64,000 nucleotides of DNA from Mucilaginibacter sp. OK268 (GTDB lineage Bacteria > Bacteroidota > Bacteroidia > Sphingobacteriales > Sphingobacteriaceae). Below, piece by piece: positions 1-8,738 of this stretch. How positions within the stretch are numbered: the first letter of the stretch is position 1; each line of letters opens with the position of its first letter. A program made the translations under genes and the position numbers. A model generated the notes under the pieces. That model did no database searches. It worked only from the letters and a program-made list of their open reading frames with translations, and was not told where the DNA came from. The DNA lies in the NCBI RefSeq assembly GCF_900103125.1, contig NZ_FNJV01000006.1, forward strand, positions 62,001 through 126,000, given 5' to 3'.

Positions 1-1
1 C

Positions 2-1321
2 AGTAAAGCTCCTATCACCATCCGCAGAAACAACCTGGATATATCTGTTAGAGGGATATATCAATATTGGTATAAAAGAGGGAAGGTGTTTGGAGCCAAA
101 AGGATCAGTCCCTCTGATGAGTCTGATTTTAAAGAAATGGCGGTTAAGCTCGATAACTATATCGCTTTTTCTGATACAAGCCGGGTATCCAGCCAGGATG
201 AGTTGTTCAAGACATTTTGGGATGTAAAACCCAATAAGATCACTTACACCAATATATTAAGGCGTGAGGATATCAGAATATACCGTGATCTGCAGCAACG
301 AAATACCGTTAAGGCATCGTACAAACAAAACATGATGACCTTTCATCTCGACCCGTACCGGTTAAAGATAAAAAACACACGCCATGAGCTGTACCAGAGT
401 GTATCTATACAACCTGTTGTTTATGATCCTGTTGATAGCGAAGGTGATAAGTTGATAACCGAAGTTTCGCTCCCTATTTCATTTTCTGATTATAAATTAT
501 TTTTTAGCTCAGAGCGGGGTTACCTGGCTAACGAAATTAACCGGCGTTTTATGCCCATAGGCGCGGTGGTGCTATTAATATCGCTTTTTTTAGTACTTAT
601 TGGCTGGCTCATATACCGCAATTTGAATGTCAATATCAAGTTGTTTAAGCTGCAATATGACTTTATCAATAATTTCACCCATGAGTTTAAAACGCCGGTA
701 AGCGTTATAAAAATCGCGGGGTCAAATCTGCGCGGTGACGGGGAGCTTACCGAAAGGCAGCGTAAGCATTATGGCAAAATACTGGATGAAGAGGCTGATA
801 AGCTTAATGATCTGATGAATAAGTTGCTGTCATTTACCCAGCTAGAAAATAAATCCATCACCCTTAAAAAGGAAGAGATAGTGGTGGATGATTTTGTAAG
901 CCGGTATACCGAAACGTTTAAAATAAAGTATCCCGACTTTAAATTGAATTGTAAAGTAAACGGTGTTGACACATTTTATACCGATCCGGTGTTGTTAGGT
1001 AGTGTATTCCAAAACTTGATCGAAAACGCTTATAAGTATTCCCATCCGCAAAAAAAGGAGCTGAATATAAATATTACGCACAAAAAGGGTGATATTGTAT
1101 TTTCATTTGTTGACAGGGGCATAGGTATACCTAAAGAGGAGTTAAATAATATATTTAAGAAATTTTACAGGATAGAAAATCAGTATAACCAAAACGGGAG
1201 CGTGGGCTTGGGTTTGGCTTTTTGTAAAGAACTGGTTAATTTTATGGATGGCGATATAGTTGTTCATAGTAAAGTTAATGAGGGTTCGGAATTTATAGTT
1301 ACGCTTCCATATGAAAATTAA
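2..1321 (+). CDS. Sensor histidine kinase, 5' end outside window
   Basis: This is the membrane sensor kinase of a two-component pair. The frame is open from base 2, so the true start lies upstream of the window; the GTG at 86 is only the first start-like codon inside it. Counting from that GTG there is an extracytoplasmic sensor stretch, one hydrophobic membrane segment (about residues 151-173), a HisKA domain with the phospho-acceptor His at about 199 in NFTHEFKTP, and an HATPase domain with the N box NLIENAYKYS, G1 box DRGIGIP and G2 box GLGLAF. Three bases separate it from the response regulator downstream, so the two are almost certainly cotranscribed. The sensed signal cannot be read from the sequence. 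Confidence 0.93.
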   Translation, partial: SKAPITIRRNNLDISVRGIYQYWYKRGKVFGAKRISPSDESDFKEMAVKLDNYIAFSDTSRVSSQDELFKTFWDVKPNKITYTNILRREDIRIYRDLQQRNTVKASYKQNMMTFHLDPYRLKIKNTRHELYQSVSIQPVVYDPVDSEGDKLITEVSLPISFSDYKLFFSSERGYLANEINRRFMPIGAVVLLISLFLVLIGWLIYRNLNVNIKLFKLQYDFINNFTHEFKTPVSVIKIAGSNLRGDGELTERQRKHYGKILDEEADKLNDLMNKLLSFTQLENKSITLKKEEIVVDDFVSRYTETFKIKYPDFKLNCKVNGVDTFYTDPVLLGSVFQNLIENAYKYSHPQKKELNINITHKKGDIVFSFVDRGIGIPKEELNNIFKKFYRIENQYNQNGSVGLGLAFCKELVNFMDGDIVVHSKVNEGSEFIVTLPYEN

Positions 1322-1324
1322 AAT

Positions 1325-2017
1325 ATGAACAAAGAAATTAAAATTGCGCTGGTTGAAGATGATGAAAACCTGCGTTTTCTGGTGGCAGAACGTTTACAGT
1401 CAGAAGGATATAAAGTATTGGAAGCTGATAATGGCGACGATGCCGAACGCATTATACTGGATGAACAACCGGATATTGTATTGCTCGACTGGATGTTGCC
1501 AGGTAAGCCAGGATCACAGGTATGCAGCAGCATTAGGGAAAAAGGATATGATAAGCTGATCATTATGATGACTGCAAAAGCCCAGGATGTTGACAAGATA
1601 GAGGCTTATAACTTTGGTGTATCCGACTATATTACCAAGCCATTTAATATGGATGTGCTGGTAGCGATGATCGACAATAAGATCAAATTCTCACTCAATA
1701 GTGAAAAATCAGAGTCGTATCGTTTTGCCAATATGGAGCATTTACCCAATACGCACTTACTGATCAGGGATAACCGCAAAATTGAACTGACCATATTGGA
1801 AAACCGGATATTGCTTTATTTTCTGAAAAATAAGAATAAAGTGATTAACCGCGAAGAGCTGATGATGGAGGTTTGGGGTTACAATGCCGATGTAAATACA
1901 CGTACCCTGGATATGCACATTGTACGTTTGCGTAAAAAGATCGAAACCAATGCCGATTCACCACAATACCTGCAAACGGTAAGGGGAATAGGGTATAAGT
2001 TTGTGTATAACCAGTAA
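1325..2017 (+). CDS. OmpR-family response regulator
   Basis: This is the DNA-binding partner of the preceding kinase. The receiver domain spans about residues 6-120, with the acidic pocket EDD at 11-13, the phospho-acceptor Asp55 in LLDWMLPG, and the conserved Lys in the ITKPF segment. A winged-helix effector domain fills about residues 138-230 and ends in the typical LRKKIE and TVRGIGYKF signature. Length (230 residues) is normal for the family. The ATG at 1325 follows the kinase stop by three bases. Targets are unknown; a pair of this kind often controls envelope functions, but nothing here shows which. Confidence 0.95.
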   Translation: MNKEIKIALVEDDENLRFLVAERLQSEGYKVLEADNGDDAERIILDEQPDIVLLDWMLPGKPGSQVCSSIREKGYDKLIIMMTAKAQDVDKIEAYNFGVSDYITKPFNMDVLVAMIDNKIKFSLNSEKSESYRFANMEHLPNTHLLIRDNRKIELTILENRILLYFLKNKNKVINREELMMEVWGYNADVNTRTLDMHIVRLRKKIETNADSPQYLQTVRGIGYKFVYNQ

Positions 2018-2040
2018 GAGCTCACATTATTTACCCCAGC

Positions 2041-2121
2041 GTCATTGCGAGGTACGAAGCAATCCCCAATAAGAAGGTCCGCTCTGTATAGCATAGAGAT
2101 TGCTTCGTACCTCGCAATGAC
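2041..2121. repeat. Dispersed palindromic repeat, copy 1
   Basis: The 24-base arms at 2041-2064 and 2098-2121 are perfect reverse complements and begin with GTCATTGCGAGG. The same terminal sequence caps longer elements at 8566-8708 and 49474-49560. It can fold into a strong hairpin between the convergent genes ending at 2017 and 2381, so it may also stop transcription. Confidence 0.88.
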
Positions 2122-2141
2122 GCGTTTTTTGTTAAAAAGCG

Positions 2142-2247
2142 GGTTTACATGGTTTACACTTTTTATGGTTTATATTTTTTATATATCTGAAAATGAGATA
2201 ATTATATTAATTTTTATATCAAAAGTGGGTTTACACTGTAAACCATG
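2142..2247. repeat. GTAAACC-type repeat, copy 1
   Basis: An 18-base motif at 2142-2159 is the exact reverse complement of GTGTAAACCATGTAAACC at 61261-61278. About 70 bases further on, GGTTTACA and TGTAAACC form a palindrome around one central base (2228-2244). The copy near 61 kb has the same general plan in the opposite orientation. Function is unknown. Confidence 0.65.
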
Positions 2248-2380
2248 TTATTTATTCCTTTGGAGATGGGGGATTTCCAGCCCAATTTTATTGTGCAGGG
2301 TACTCTATGAAAGACTCAGAGTGGCTTAAAATGCGAACCGGAGTTTATGTGCGCATAAAAGTGGACTCCTTGTTCCCCCT

Positions 2381-3004
2381 TTAGGGGCTTCTTCCGTACA
2401 CGCTTGCCACAATAAAATCATTAAAAAAGGTCTTTTCATCCACCATGGCATAGCTGTTAGCAGTGAAACGTGTCTTTATCCCGGGTAGTTTACTGGCCTC
2501 AATACCACAGATCAACCTGAAAAAAACAAACATGCTTTTTAATAAAAGCTGTTGCCACCACCTGCCGGTAAGCTGAAAATCTGCATTAAGCCACAGTCCC
2601 AGTGGTTTTAGTAAAGCATGAATATGGTTGAATACTATATGTAGTGTTTGCTCCGTAAAATTATCAAACAGGAAGGAGGTGATCACCACATCAAAATCGG
2701 GTGTTAAGGTTACTTGTTCAATGGCACTTTGAATATAAACTACCTCGTTGCTGCCAGTATCTCTTTTTTTTGATAGATCCATCATGGCTGCTGCAATTTC
2801 TACATAGGTAATGCATAGACCTGAAGGGTGTATTTTTGTAAGCTCTTCCAATATCCAGCCGGTACCGCCGCCCACAATAAGTACCCGGGAGTCGGGCTCA
2901 ATAAAACTGAGCAGGTATAATTGCGCGTTTATCAACGCACGACCATATACCAGGCGGGAAAGACCATCATAAAACCAGGCTGAATTGTTGAAGTTAGCCG
3001 CCAT
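2381..3004 (-). CDS. SAM-dependent class I methyltransferase
   Basis: This small protein has a Rossmann-type methyltransferase core. The glycine-rich SAM-binding motif VLIVGGGTGW lies near the N-terminus, followed by an acidic strand end (YVEIAAAM) and a motif II-like segment DVVITSFLFDNF. I chose the ATG at 3004 (207 residues); a TTG at 3019 would extend it by five residues and overlap the upstream gene. The gene follows the UbiA-like prenyltransferase on the same strand with almost no gap, so the two probably form an operon that prenylates and then methylates a small lipid- or quinone-like substrate. That pathway reading is inference; the substrate is not evident. Confidence 0.8.
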   Translation of the reverse strand: MAANFNNSAWFYDGLSRLVYGRALINAQLYLLSFIEPDSRVLIVGGGTGWILEELTKIHPSGLCITYVEIAAAMMDLSKKRDTGSNEVVYIQSAIEQVTLTPDFDVVITSFLFDNFTEQTLHIVFNHIHALLKPLGLWLNADFQLTGRWWQQLLLKSMFVFFRLICGIEASKLPGIKTRFTANSYAMVDEKTFFNDFIVASVYGRSP

Positions 3005-3008
3005 TGTT

Positions 3009-3893
3009 CTAATGGCCAAAAAGGAACCGGAATGCCATCAGTATCACATATTGTAATATGAGCACCCCGTCCATATAAAAGAAATAGTAATACTCATCTT
3101 TTTCCCAGGCCGATTTAAATATGAGCCAGCCTGTTAAAATAACGGTAGCGGTTAAAGCCCAAAAATCAGTACTAAAGCCATTAGCTCTGAACAGAAATAA
3201 TAAAACAACATAGCCAGCGAGCAGAACCTGGCAAAACAGGTAGGCGTTTTTTTCACCCCATGCAACCGGGATGGTTTTTAAACCTTGTTTGCGGTCGTCA
3301 AATAAGTCGCGGATATCAAAGGGAATGGTGAGGGCGCCGATAAACAGAAAGCGTTTGGCTATCAGGATGGTAATATCGTGCATAGAGATATCATTGGTAT
3401 GCAGATGTAATATCTCCAATACCGGGAACAGGACGCAACTCAAGGTCCATACCAGCGTGATCAGGAATGGTTTTAAGCCGGGTATGTTACGAAGCCCGAA
3501 TTTATGATCACCAACCGTGAACAATGGCAGGCCATACGTAAATGATAAGCAAGCCAGAAAAATGAGTAATATTTTTGATTCGGTAGTAATTAAAAAAAAC
3601 AGGGGTACAAGGGATAGTAAAGACACAATAGTAAAAGTTACCATGAGCCTGTAGTGTGCAAAAAACCAGCGTACCCGTTTATATGGGGATAATTCGGGCT
3701 GTTTGGGGCGTGCAATGAGAATGCAAAAATTGTAAATGCCCAGGGTTGATGTAAATAACAATGCTAAAACCGGAAACATCGGTTTTTCACCAACCAGCTG
3801 AAAGGTGAGCAGTGCCTGGGCAACAGCGCAAAGCGACATGAAAATATTACTGAAAAGCAGAAAGTCAAAAACAGGTTGAAATATTTTTTTCAT
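3009..3893 (-). CDS. UbiA-like prenyltransferase family membrane protein
   Basis: This 294-residue protein has about eight hydrophobic helices and the second Asp-rich motif of the UbiA superfamily, DIRDLFDDRKQGLKTIPV, at about residues 198-215. Family members join an isoprenoid chain to an aromatic or lipid acceptor in the membrane. The first Asp-rich motif expected after helix 2 is degenerate here (FCILIARPKQPELSPYKR), so catalysis is not assured and it may be one of the poorly known Bacteroidota members. The gene sits just upstream of a methyltransferase on the same strand. Confidence 0.75.
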   Translation of the reverse strand: MKKIFQPVFDFLLFSNIFMSLCAVAQALLTFQLVGEKPMFPVLALLFTSTLGIYNFCILIARPKQPELSPYKRVRWFFAHYRLMVTFTIVSLLSLVPLFFLITTESKILLIFLACLSFTYGLPLFTVGDHKFGLRNIPGLKPFLITLVWTLSCVLFPVLEILHLHTNDISMHDITILIAKRFLFIGALTIPFDIRDLFDDRKQGLKTIPVAWGEKNAYLFCQVLLAGYVVLLFLFRANGFSTDFWALTATVILTGWLIFKSAWEKDEYYYFFYMDGVLILQYVILMAFRFLFGH

Positions 3894-3925
3894 TTGTTAT
3901 GAATGTCCGCCTGCATTTTGATCTG

Positions 3926-5203
3926 TTATGATCGGTATCCCGAAGGGTCCTGGCCGGCTTTTAATGTAAATATCGTAATCTCCGGTAATATTCCAACCCT
4001 GCCTGCCAAACCAACAAAACCGTAGCCCACGTTCACGTATAATTGCTGTTTACCTTCCTGGTACAGGCCAGCCCACTCTTTGTAAACGTACTCAATAGGG
4101 CTCCATTGAAAGTAATCGGTACGAACGCCAAACTGCATGCCGTGGGTATGACCCGAAAACATGGCATCTATTTGAGGGTATTGAGACAATACCTCTCCGC
4201 GCCAATGTGAGGGATCATGAGACAGCAATAGTTTCACCGGGAGGTCATCCGTATTCTTGGTAGTCAGATCCATGCGGCCATACTTGGGGAACATCGTCAG
4301 TTCGCCCCAGTTTTCAACCCCCAGTATGCCTATTTCTTCGCCATTAACTTTTAAGCGCCGGTGTTCGTTAAGTAACAGATTCCAGCCCATATTTTTATGT
4401 GTGGCTATCAGGTCCTCATGATCTTTCTTTTTATCGGCCATGGAGGGCCATGTCCCATAATCGCCATAATCATGATTGCCAAGCGAACTATAGACGCCTA
4501 AAGGAGCTTTTACTTTGGAAAAAATATCCTGGTAATGGATCATTTCATTGGACTGTCCGTTTACCAGGTCACCGGTAAAAAATATAAGGTCGGGTTTTTC
4601 TTTAAGAAGCATTTCAACACCGCCAAGTACTGCTTTTTTATTGTAAAAGCTACCCGAATGTATATCGGATATTTGCCCCAGTTTGATACCATCAAAGGCT
4701 TTGGGCAAATTGGGCAAATACATGGTTTGATATTTTACATGATAATCATACAAGCCTTTAGGCATGCTGATCTTGATAGCAGCCAGGGGGATGGCACCTG
4801 CAAGTAAACCAGCTTTCATCAAAAACTCCGAACGGGGTATGGCGTGCTCTTGTGGAGGGATACTGATATCTTCGGGTTTTCTTTTTAACCGGTTACGCCG
4901 CAATACCAGCATTCGTCTCAGGTCATCGATCATGAGAAAGGGTAGAAACGATATCTTCCCTAAAAAGATCAGGAAAAAAGCCATCAATACCGCCGCCCTT
5001 ATCCCTACGCCTAAGTTGATATAAATAGCCAACAGCAAAGCGGCTATCAATAAAACAGAAATAAACCAGTAAAAAAAAGTAAAGTCGCCCGAGTGGGGCA
5101 ACCTCCATTTTTTAAACGCGCCGCGTATGCCGTGCAATACATACAGGTCAATAAGCAGTAGTATAGTAACAATCAGTGTTATGTTGAGTGCCTGTTCCCT
5201 CAT
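3926..5203 (-). CDS. Membrane-anchored metallophosphoesterase
   Basis: The N-terminal 110 residues hold about three hydrophobic helices, followed by a basic linker, a further hydrophobic stretch (about 131-145), and then a calcineurin-like phosphoesterase domain. All metal-binding motifs are present in order: GQISDIHSG, FTGDLVNG, SSLGNHDYGDY, LLLSHDP and FSGHTHG. The architecture matches YkuE/YaeI-type phosphoesterases acting at the outer face of the inner membrane. The gene is downstream of the MoxR-like ATPase gene on the same strand but is separated from it by a long hairpin, so the two may be transcribed separately. Confidence 0.9.
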   Translation of the reverse strand: MREQALNITLIVTILLLIDLYVLHGIRGAFKKWRLPHSGDFTFFYWFISVLLIAALLLAIYINLGVGIRAAVLMAFFLIFLGKISFLPFLMIDDLRRMLVLRRNRLKRKPEDISIPPQEHAIPRSEFLMKAGLLAGAIPLAAIKISMPKGLYDYHVKYQTMYLPNLPKAFDGIKLGQISDIHSGSFYNKKAVLGGVEMLLKEKPDLIFFTGDLVNGQSNEMIHYQDIFSKVKAPLGVYSSLGNHDYGDYGTWPSMADKKKDHEDLIATHKNMGWNLLLNEHRRLKVNGEEIGILGVENWGELTMFPKYGRMDLTTKNTDDLPVKLLLSHDPSHWRGEVLSQYPQIDAMFSGHTHGMQFGVRTDYFQWSPIEYVYKEWAGLYQEGKQQLYVNVGYGFVGLAGRVGILPEITIFTLKAGQDPSGYRS

Positions 5204-5215
5204 TTTATTTTTAGT

Positions 5216-5300
5216 ATCAAGTAGCTAGTATCAAGTATCACGAAAGTCGCAATTTTTTAAGCACTTCAAAAGTCTTGATACTTGATACTAGCTACTTGAT
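5216..5300. repeat. Long inverted repeat between codirectional genes
   Basis: The 25-base arms at 5216-5240 and 5276-5300 are perfect reverse complements, separated by a 35-base AT-rich loop. Each arm is itself built from iterations of AGTATCAAGTA. The structure sits between the 3' end of the ATPase gene and the start of the phosphoesterase gene. It looks like a dispersed intergenic palindrome and could act as a terminator or RNA-stabilising hairpin. Confidence 0.85.
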
Positions 5301-5310
5301 GCTTTTTTAA

Positions 5311-6819
5311 TTAATAACGATCATCGTCTAAATCGAGATCGTCTTCATCATCGGGCTGCAAATTAAACAAACTGTTGAACATATCTGAAAACGCGAAGCC
5401 ATTATCCAGGAAACCTTTGTTGAGTTGTGAAAACTCCGACAGGCCATGCAATACAAATTCCATCAGCAGTAACTGTTGATTTTCGGTGAGGCGTGGATGG
5501 GTTTTTTTAACCAGGTCTTTTAATCCGGCCACCTCATTAAGGGCTTTTTTATATTCCTGTAGTGGCATATCATCAACCAGCGCCAGGTTATTGCCTTCGC
5601 CAAACCAGTTTATGATGCTGGCATATGGGTTTACGCCCTTAGCCTTTTTTGCTTTTTCAGGGTCAGGGAAAAACTCCAGTAAAGACGATTTAATGGCTTT
5701 ACCTATCAGGATATTGGCCACTTTACCCGGACCTTCCAGTTCGCCTTCATATACCAGTTCAATTTTGCCGGTAATGGCCGGTATTACACCTAAAAAGTCG
5801 GTGATACGCACGAACGTGGTGATTTCGTTATTGATGATCATGCGGCGTTCGGCATTGCTGATCAGGTTTTCAAATGCTGAAATGGTTAAACGTGCTGAGA
5901 CACCAGATTTTTTATCGATGTATTCAGAATTGCGCGCTTCAAAAGCGATCTGCTCTACCAGGTTTTTTACCAGGCTATCGGCCTCAATATTGGCACGCTG
6001 CTCATCGGTAAGGGAGGCTTCCTGCTGGGTGATCTTTCGGGAAATTTCAACCGTGCGTGGATAATGCGTTAATATCTGGCTTTCGATACGGTCCTTTAAA
6101 GGCGTAACAATGGAACCGCGATTAGTATAATCCTCTGGGTTGGCGGTAAATACAAACTGGATATCCAGTGGTAAACGCAGTTTAAAACCACGGATCTGGA
6201 TATCTCTTTCCTGTAAGATATTAAATAATGATACCTGGATACGGGCCTGTAGATCGGGAAGCTCATTGATCACAAAGATGCCACGGTGTGCGCGGGGGAT
6301 CAATCCAAAATGGATAACCCGTTCGTCTGAATAGGTTAGTTTTAAAGTGGCAGCCTTGATAGGGTCGACGTCACCGATCAGGTCGGCAACGGTCACATCA
6401 GGTGTAGCCAGTTTTTCGGTATAACGCTCTGAACGGTGGATCCAACCTATAGGGGTTGCATCGCCTAATTGAGTTACAGCGTTATGGCCGTACCAGGAGA
6501 TAGGGTTATACGGATCATCAAACAAGTCGGAGCCTTCAATATAAGGTATATATTCATCCAACAAGTTAACCAGCAGGCGCGCGATACGCGTTTTGGCCTG
6601 ACCACGTAAGCCCAGCAGTAATATGTTGTGCCTTGACAGGATAGCAGTTTGCAGATCGGGTATAACAGTATCTTCAAAACCAACGATACCTTCAAAACCG
6701 CCTTCGCGTTTTTTTAATTGGGTAATGAGGTTGGCACGTAATTCATCTTTTACCGATCGACTTTTGTAATCCGTTTTTTTTAATTCACCAAGGGTTTTTA
6801 TATCCAGTAGTTTATTCAT
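5311..6819 (-). CDS. MoxR/ChlI-like AAA+ ATPase
   Basis: This 502-residue AAA+ protein resembles magnesium-chelatase subunit I and MoxR ATPases. A Walker A-like motif (LLLGLRGQAKTR, about residues 88-99) is followed by a Walker B region with Asn-Glu (GIFVINELPDLQ), a sensor segment VFTANPEDYTNRG and an arginine-finger region. The C-terminus is strongly acidic. Such ATPases act as chaperones with a von Willebrand factor A partner, and a VWA gene lies two genes upstream on the same strand (7292-8389). Its substrate in this organism is unknown. Confidence 0.88.
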   Translation of the reverse strand: MNKLLDIKTLGELKKTDYKSRSVKDELRANLITQLKKREGGFEGIVGFEDTVIPDLQTAILSRHNILLLGLRGQAKTRIARLLVNLLDEYIPYIEGSDLFDDPYNPISWYGHNAVTQLGDATPIGWIHRSERYTEKLATPDVTVADLIGDVDPIKAATLKLTYSDERVIHFGLIPRAHRGIFVINELPDLQARIQVSLFNILQERDIQIRGFKLRLPLDIQFVFTANPEDYTNRGSIVTPLKDRIESQILTHYPRTVEISRKITQQEASLTDEQRANIEADSLVKNLVEQIAFEARNSEYIDKKSGVSARLTISAFENLISNAERRMIINNEITTFVRITDFLGVIPAITGKIELVYEGELEGPGKVANILIGKAIKSSLLEFFPDPEKAKKAKGVNPYASIINWFGEGNNLALVDDMPLQEYKKALNEVAGLKDLVKKTHPRLTENQQLLLMEFVLHGLSEFSQLNKGFLDNGFAFSDMFNSLFNLQPDDEDDLDLDDDRY

Positions 6820-6831
6820 CTAAATGCTTTG

Positions 6832-7209
6832 TTATAGGTAATTACTAACCTCGATCAGATTTTGATCAGGGTCGCGGAAATAGATCGACCGTATTTTGCC
6901 AGTTGCGCCAGTACGTTCAAATATTCCCTGTGTTTGTATGTTCTTATTTTCGAGTTCTGCTTTAAGCTGTTCAATAGTGTCTGTTGTGATAAAACAAATA
7001 TCAATAGCACCGGGGGTAGGATGATCAGCTTTTGGCTCAAACTCCTTTCCTTTTTGATGCAGGTTGAGTTTTTGATTGCCAAACTTCAGGGCTTTTCTAC
7101 CCTCACCAAATGTTTCAACCTCCATACCTAACACGTTTGTATAAAATGCGCAGGTTGTCTCTATGTCATTTACGGTTAAAACCAGGTGATCTATACGGTC
7201 AATCTTCAT
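6832..7209 (-). CDS. VOC-family (glyoxalase-fold) protein
   Basis: This 125-residue protein has the paired beta-alpha-beta-beta-beta modules of the vicinal oxygen chelate superfamily. It starts IDHLVLTVNDIETTCAFYTNVLGM and ends IYFRDPDQNLIEVSNY, with His8 and the late Glu as likely metal ligands. Members include lyases, dioxygenases and resistance proteins, and the substrate here cannot be assigned. It is placed between the MoxR-like ATPase and its VWA partner, 12 bases from the former, and is probably cotranscribed with them. Confidence 0.88.
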   Translation of the reverse strand: MKIDRIDHLVLTVNDIETTCAFYTNVLGMEVETFGEGRKALKFGNQKLNLHQKGKEFEPKADHPTPGAIDICFITTDTIEQLKAELENKNIQTQGIFERTGATGKIRSIYFRDPDQNLIEVSNYL

Positions 7210-7291
7210 TGCTTTGATTTCACTGATGCTTTTTTGATTTCACCGATTGCCTTTTGTCCTGATTCTTGACTCTAACTTCTTGTATCTGATC

Positions 7292-8389
7292 TTACCTTAC
7301 CGATTTCCTTCTGTTTCTGGCATAATCCTCAAAAATATACTCCCCTAAATTATTTAAAGAACTGTAAAAAGCCTTGCCGCCGTTGGTTTCCGTAAATTTA
7401 CGAACAAACTGCTGCAGATAAGGATCTTTAGCTATCATAAAGGTAGTAATGGGGATTTTTAAGCGTTTACACTGGGCAGCCATGTTGAGTGTTTTGTTAA
7501 CCACTTTTCTGTCGAGCCCGATGCTGTTTTTATAGTACTGGGTACCCTCCTTTAAACAGGTAGGTTTACCATCGGTGATCATAAAGATCTGTTTGTTGTG
7601 TGTTTTACGCCGGCGAAGCAGATCGGTAGCCAGTTCCAGCCCGGCATAAGTGTTGGTATGATATGGGCCAACCTGTAAATAAGGGAGATCCTGTAAAGTA
7701 ATGGGCCAGGCATCGTTACCAAAAACTACAATATCCAATGTGTCTTTAGGGTATTTGGTGCGGATCAGTTCGGCCAAAGCCATGGCTACTTTTTTTGCAG
7801 GGGTTATCCTGTCTTCACCATATAGGATCATAGAGTGTGAAATATCGATCATCAGCACGGTAGAAGTAAGGGTTTTATAGTCCATTTCCTCAACTTCCAG
7901 GTCGCGCTCGGTCATCATAAAATCGCCTATGCCATGGTTAACCTGTGCATTATGGATAGATTGGGTCATATCTATCTGATCCAAACTGTCGCCAAACTCA
8001 AACTCGCGGCGTTCGGCATTTTTTTCATCACCCTGACCCGATTGTGGACTGCGGTGATTGCCTTTACCTGATTTTTTGAGCTTGCCAAAGATCTCTTCCA
8101 GTGCTGATTGCCTGATGCTTTGCTCTGTTTTTGCGGTGATGTTAAAACCACCGTTCTGACGGTCCTCATCCAGGTAGCCTTTTTGTTTCAGTTCGTCAAT
8201 AAAATCACCCATGCCATAATCATCATTGGTTAGGTTGTATTGTTTATCGAGTTCGTTAAGCCAGGCTAAAGCTTCGCCCGCATCGCCCGAAGTATAGTTG
8301 AGCAATTCCAGGAATAATTTTAATAATTCTTCAAATCCGCCTTTGGGGATCTGGTTTGGCTTAAATTTGGAAAATCCAAAACCACGCAT
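7292..8389 (-). CDS. VWA-domain protein, partner of MoxR-like ATPase
   Basis: The first 170 residues are helical and charged. The C-terminal half is a von Willebrand factor A domain with the metal-ion-dependent adhesion motif DISHS (about residues 181-185), a Thr in the middle of the domain (HTNTYAG) and ITDGKPT. No signal peptide is visible, so it should be cytoplasmic. It is the first gene of the set VWA, VOC, AAA+ ATPase, phosphoesterase, all on the minus strand. MoxR-VWA pairs remodel or metallate client proteins; the client here is not indicated. Confidence 0.88.
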   Translation of the reverse strand: MRGFGFSKFKPNQIPKGGFEELLKLFLELLNYTSGDAGEALAWLNELDKQYNLTNDDYGMGDFIDELKQKGYLDEDRQNGGFNITAKTEQSIRQSALEEIFGKLKKSGKGNHRSPQSGQGDEKNAERREFEFGDSLDQIDMTQSIHNAQVNHGIGDFMMTERDLEVEEMDYKTLTSTVLMIDISHSMILYGEDRITPAKKVAMALAELIRTKYPKDTLDIVVFGNDAWPITLQDLPYLQVGPYHTNTYAGLELATDLLRRRKTHNKQIFMITDGKPTCLKEGTQYYKNSIGLDRKVVNKTLNMAAQCKRLKIPITTFMIAKDPYLQQFVRKFTETNGGKAFYSSLNNLGEYIFEDYARNRRKSVR

Positions 8390-8738
8390 ATCGTATCCTT
8401 TCTTATATAAAGAAACGGATAATTATTCTTAAAAGTTTGGTTTGACAGATACTAAAGCAAATTGTTAGGTAAGTATGACAAAAGGTAGATGTGGGGATAT
8501 GCGGATTTCAGATGTGCAGATTAAAGTGCTTTTCTTTGCACGTTATTGCGAAACTTATAACATATGTCATTGCGAGCGATAGCGTGGCAATCTCCTCGCG
8601 TTCCCGTAGATAGGAATAGCTACGGGATTATTAATATTGTGTTTGTTTTTAACGGTATTAATGAGCTCCCTACGGTCGGTTGTCTTCGTCGTTCCTCCTC
8701 GCAATGACATATTAAAAAGCATTTAGAGTTTAACGAAC
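8390..8738. other. Intergenic region with dispersed repeat
   Basis: I see no gene here. The main content is a repeat element at 8566-8708 of the GTCATTGCGAG family. The upstream part (8390-8560) should contain the promoter of the minus-strand VWA operon, but I cannot point to a convincing box. Confidence 0.6.
8566..8708. repeat. Dispersed palindromic repeat, copy 2
   Basis: The element begins GTCATTGCGAGCG and ends with the inverted form CGCTCGCAATGAC-like sequence (TCCTCGCAATGAC at 8696-8708). About 140 bases lie between the termini. The ends match copies 1 and 3 in this window. It lies between the VWA gene and the 3' end of the PfkB kinase gene. Confidence 0.8.

Larger units (their letters stand above)
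2018..2380. other. Intergenic region with two dispersed-repeat types
   Basis: No convincing gene lies here. The stretch holds a perfect 24-bp inverted repeat (2041-2121) and an AT-rich segment carrying GGTTTACA/TGTAAACC motifs (2142-2247). Both types recur elsewhere in the window and are listed separately. The region separates the response regulator from the 3' end of the convergent methyltransferase. Confidence 0.7.
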
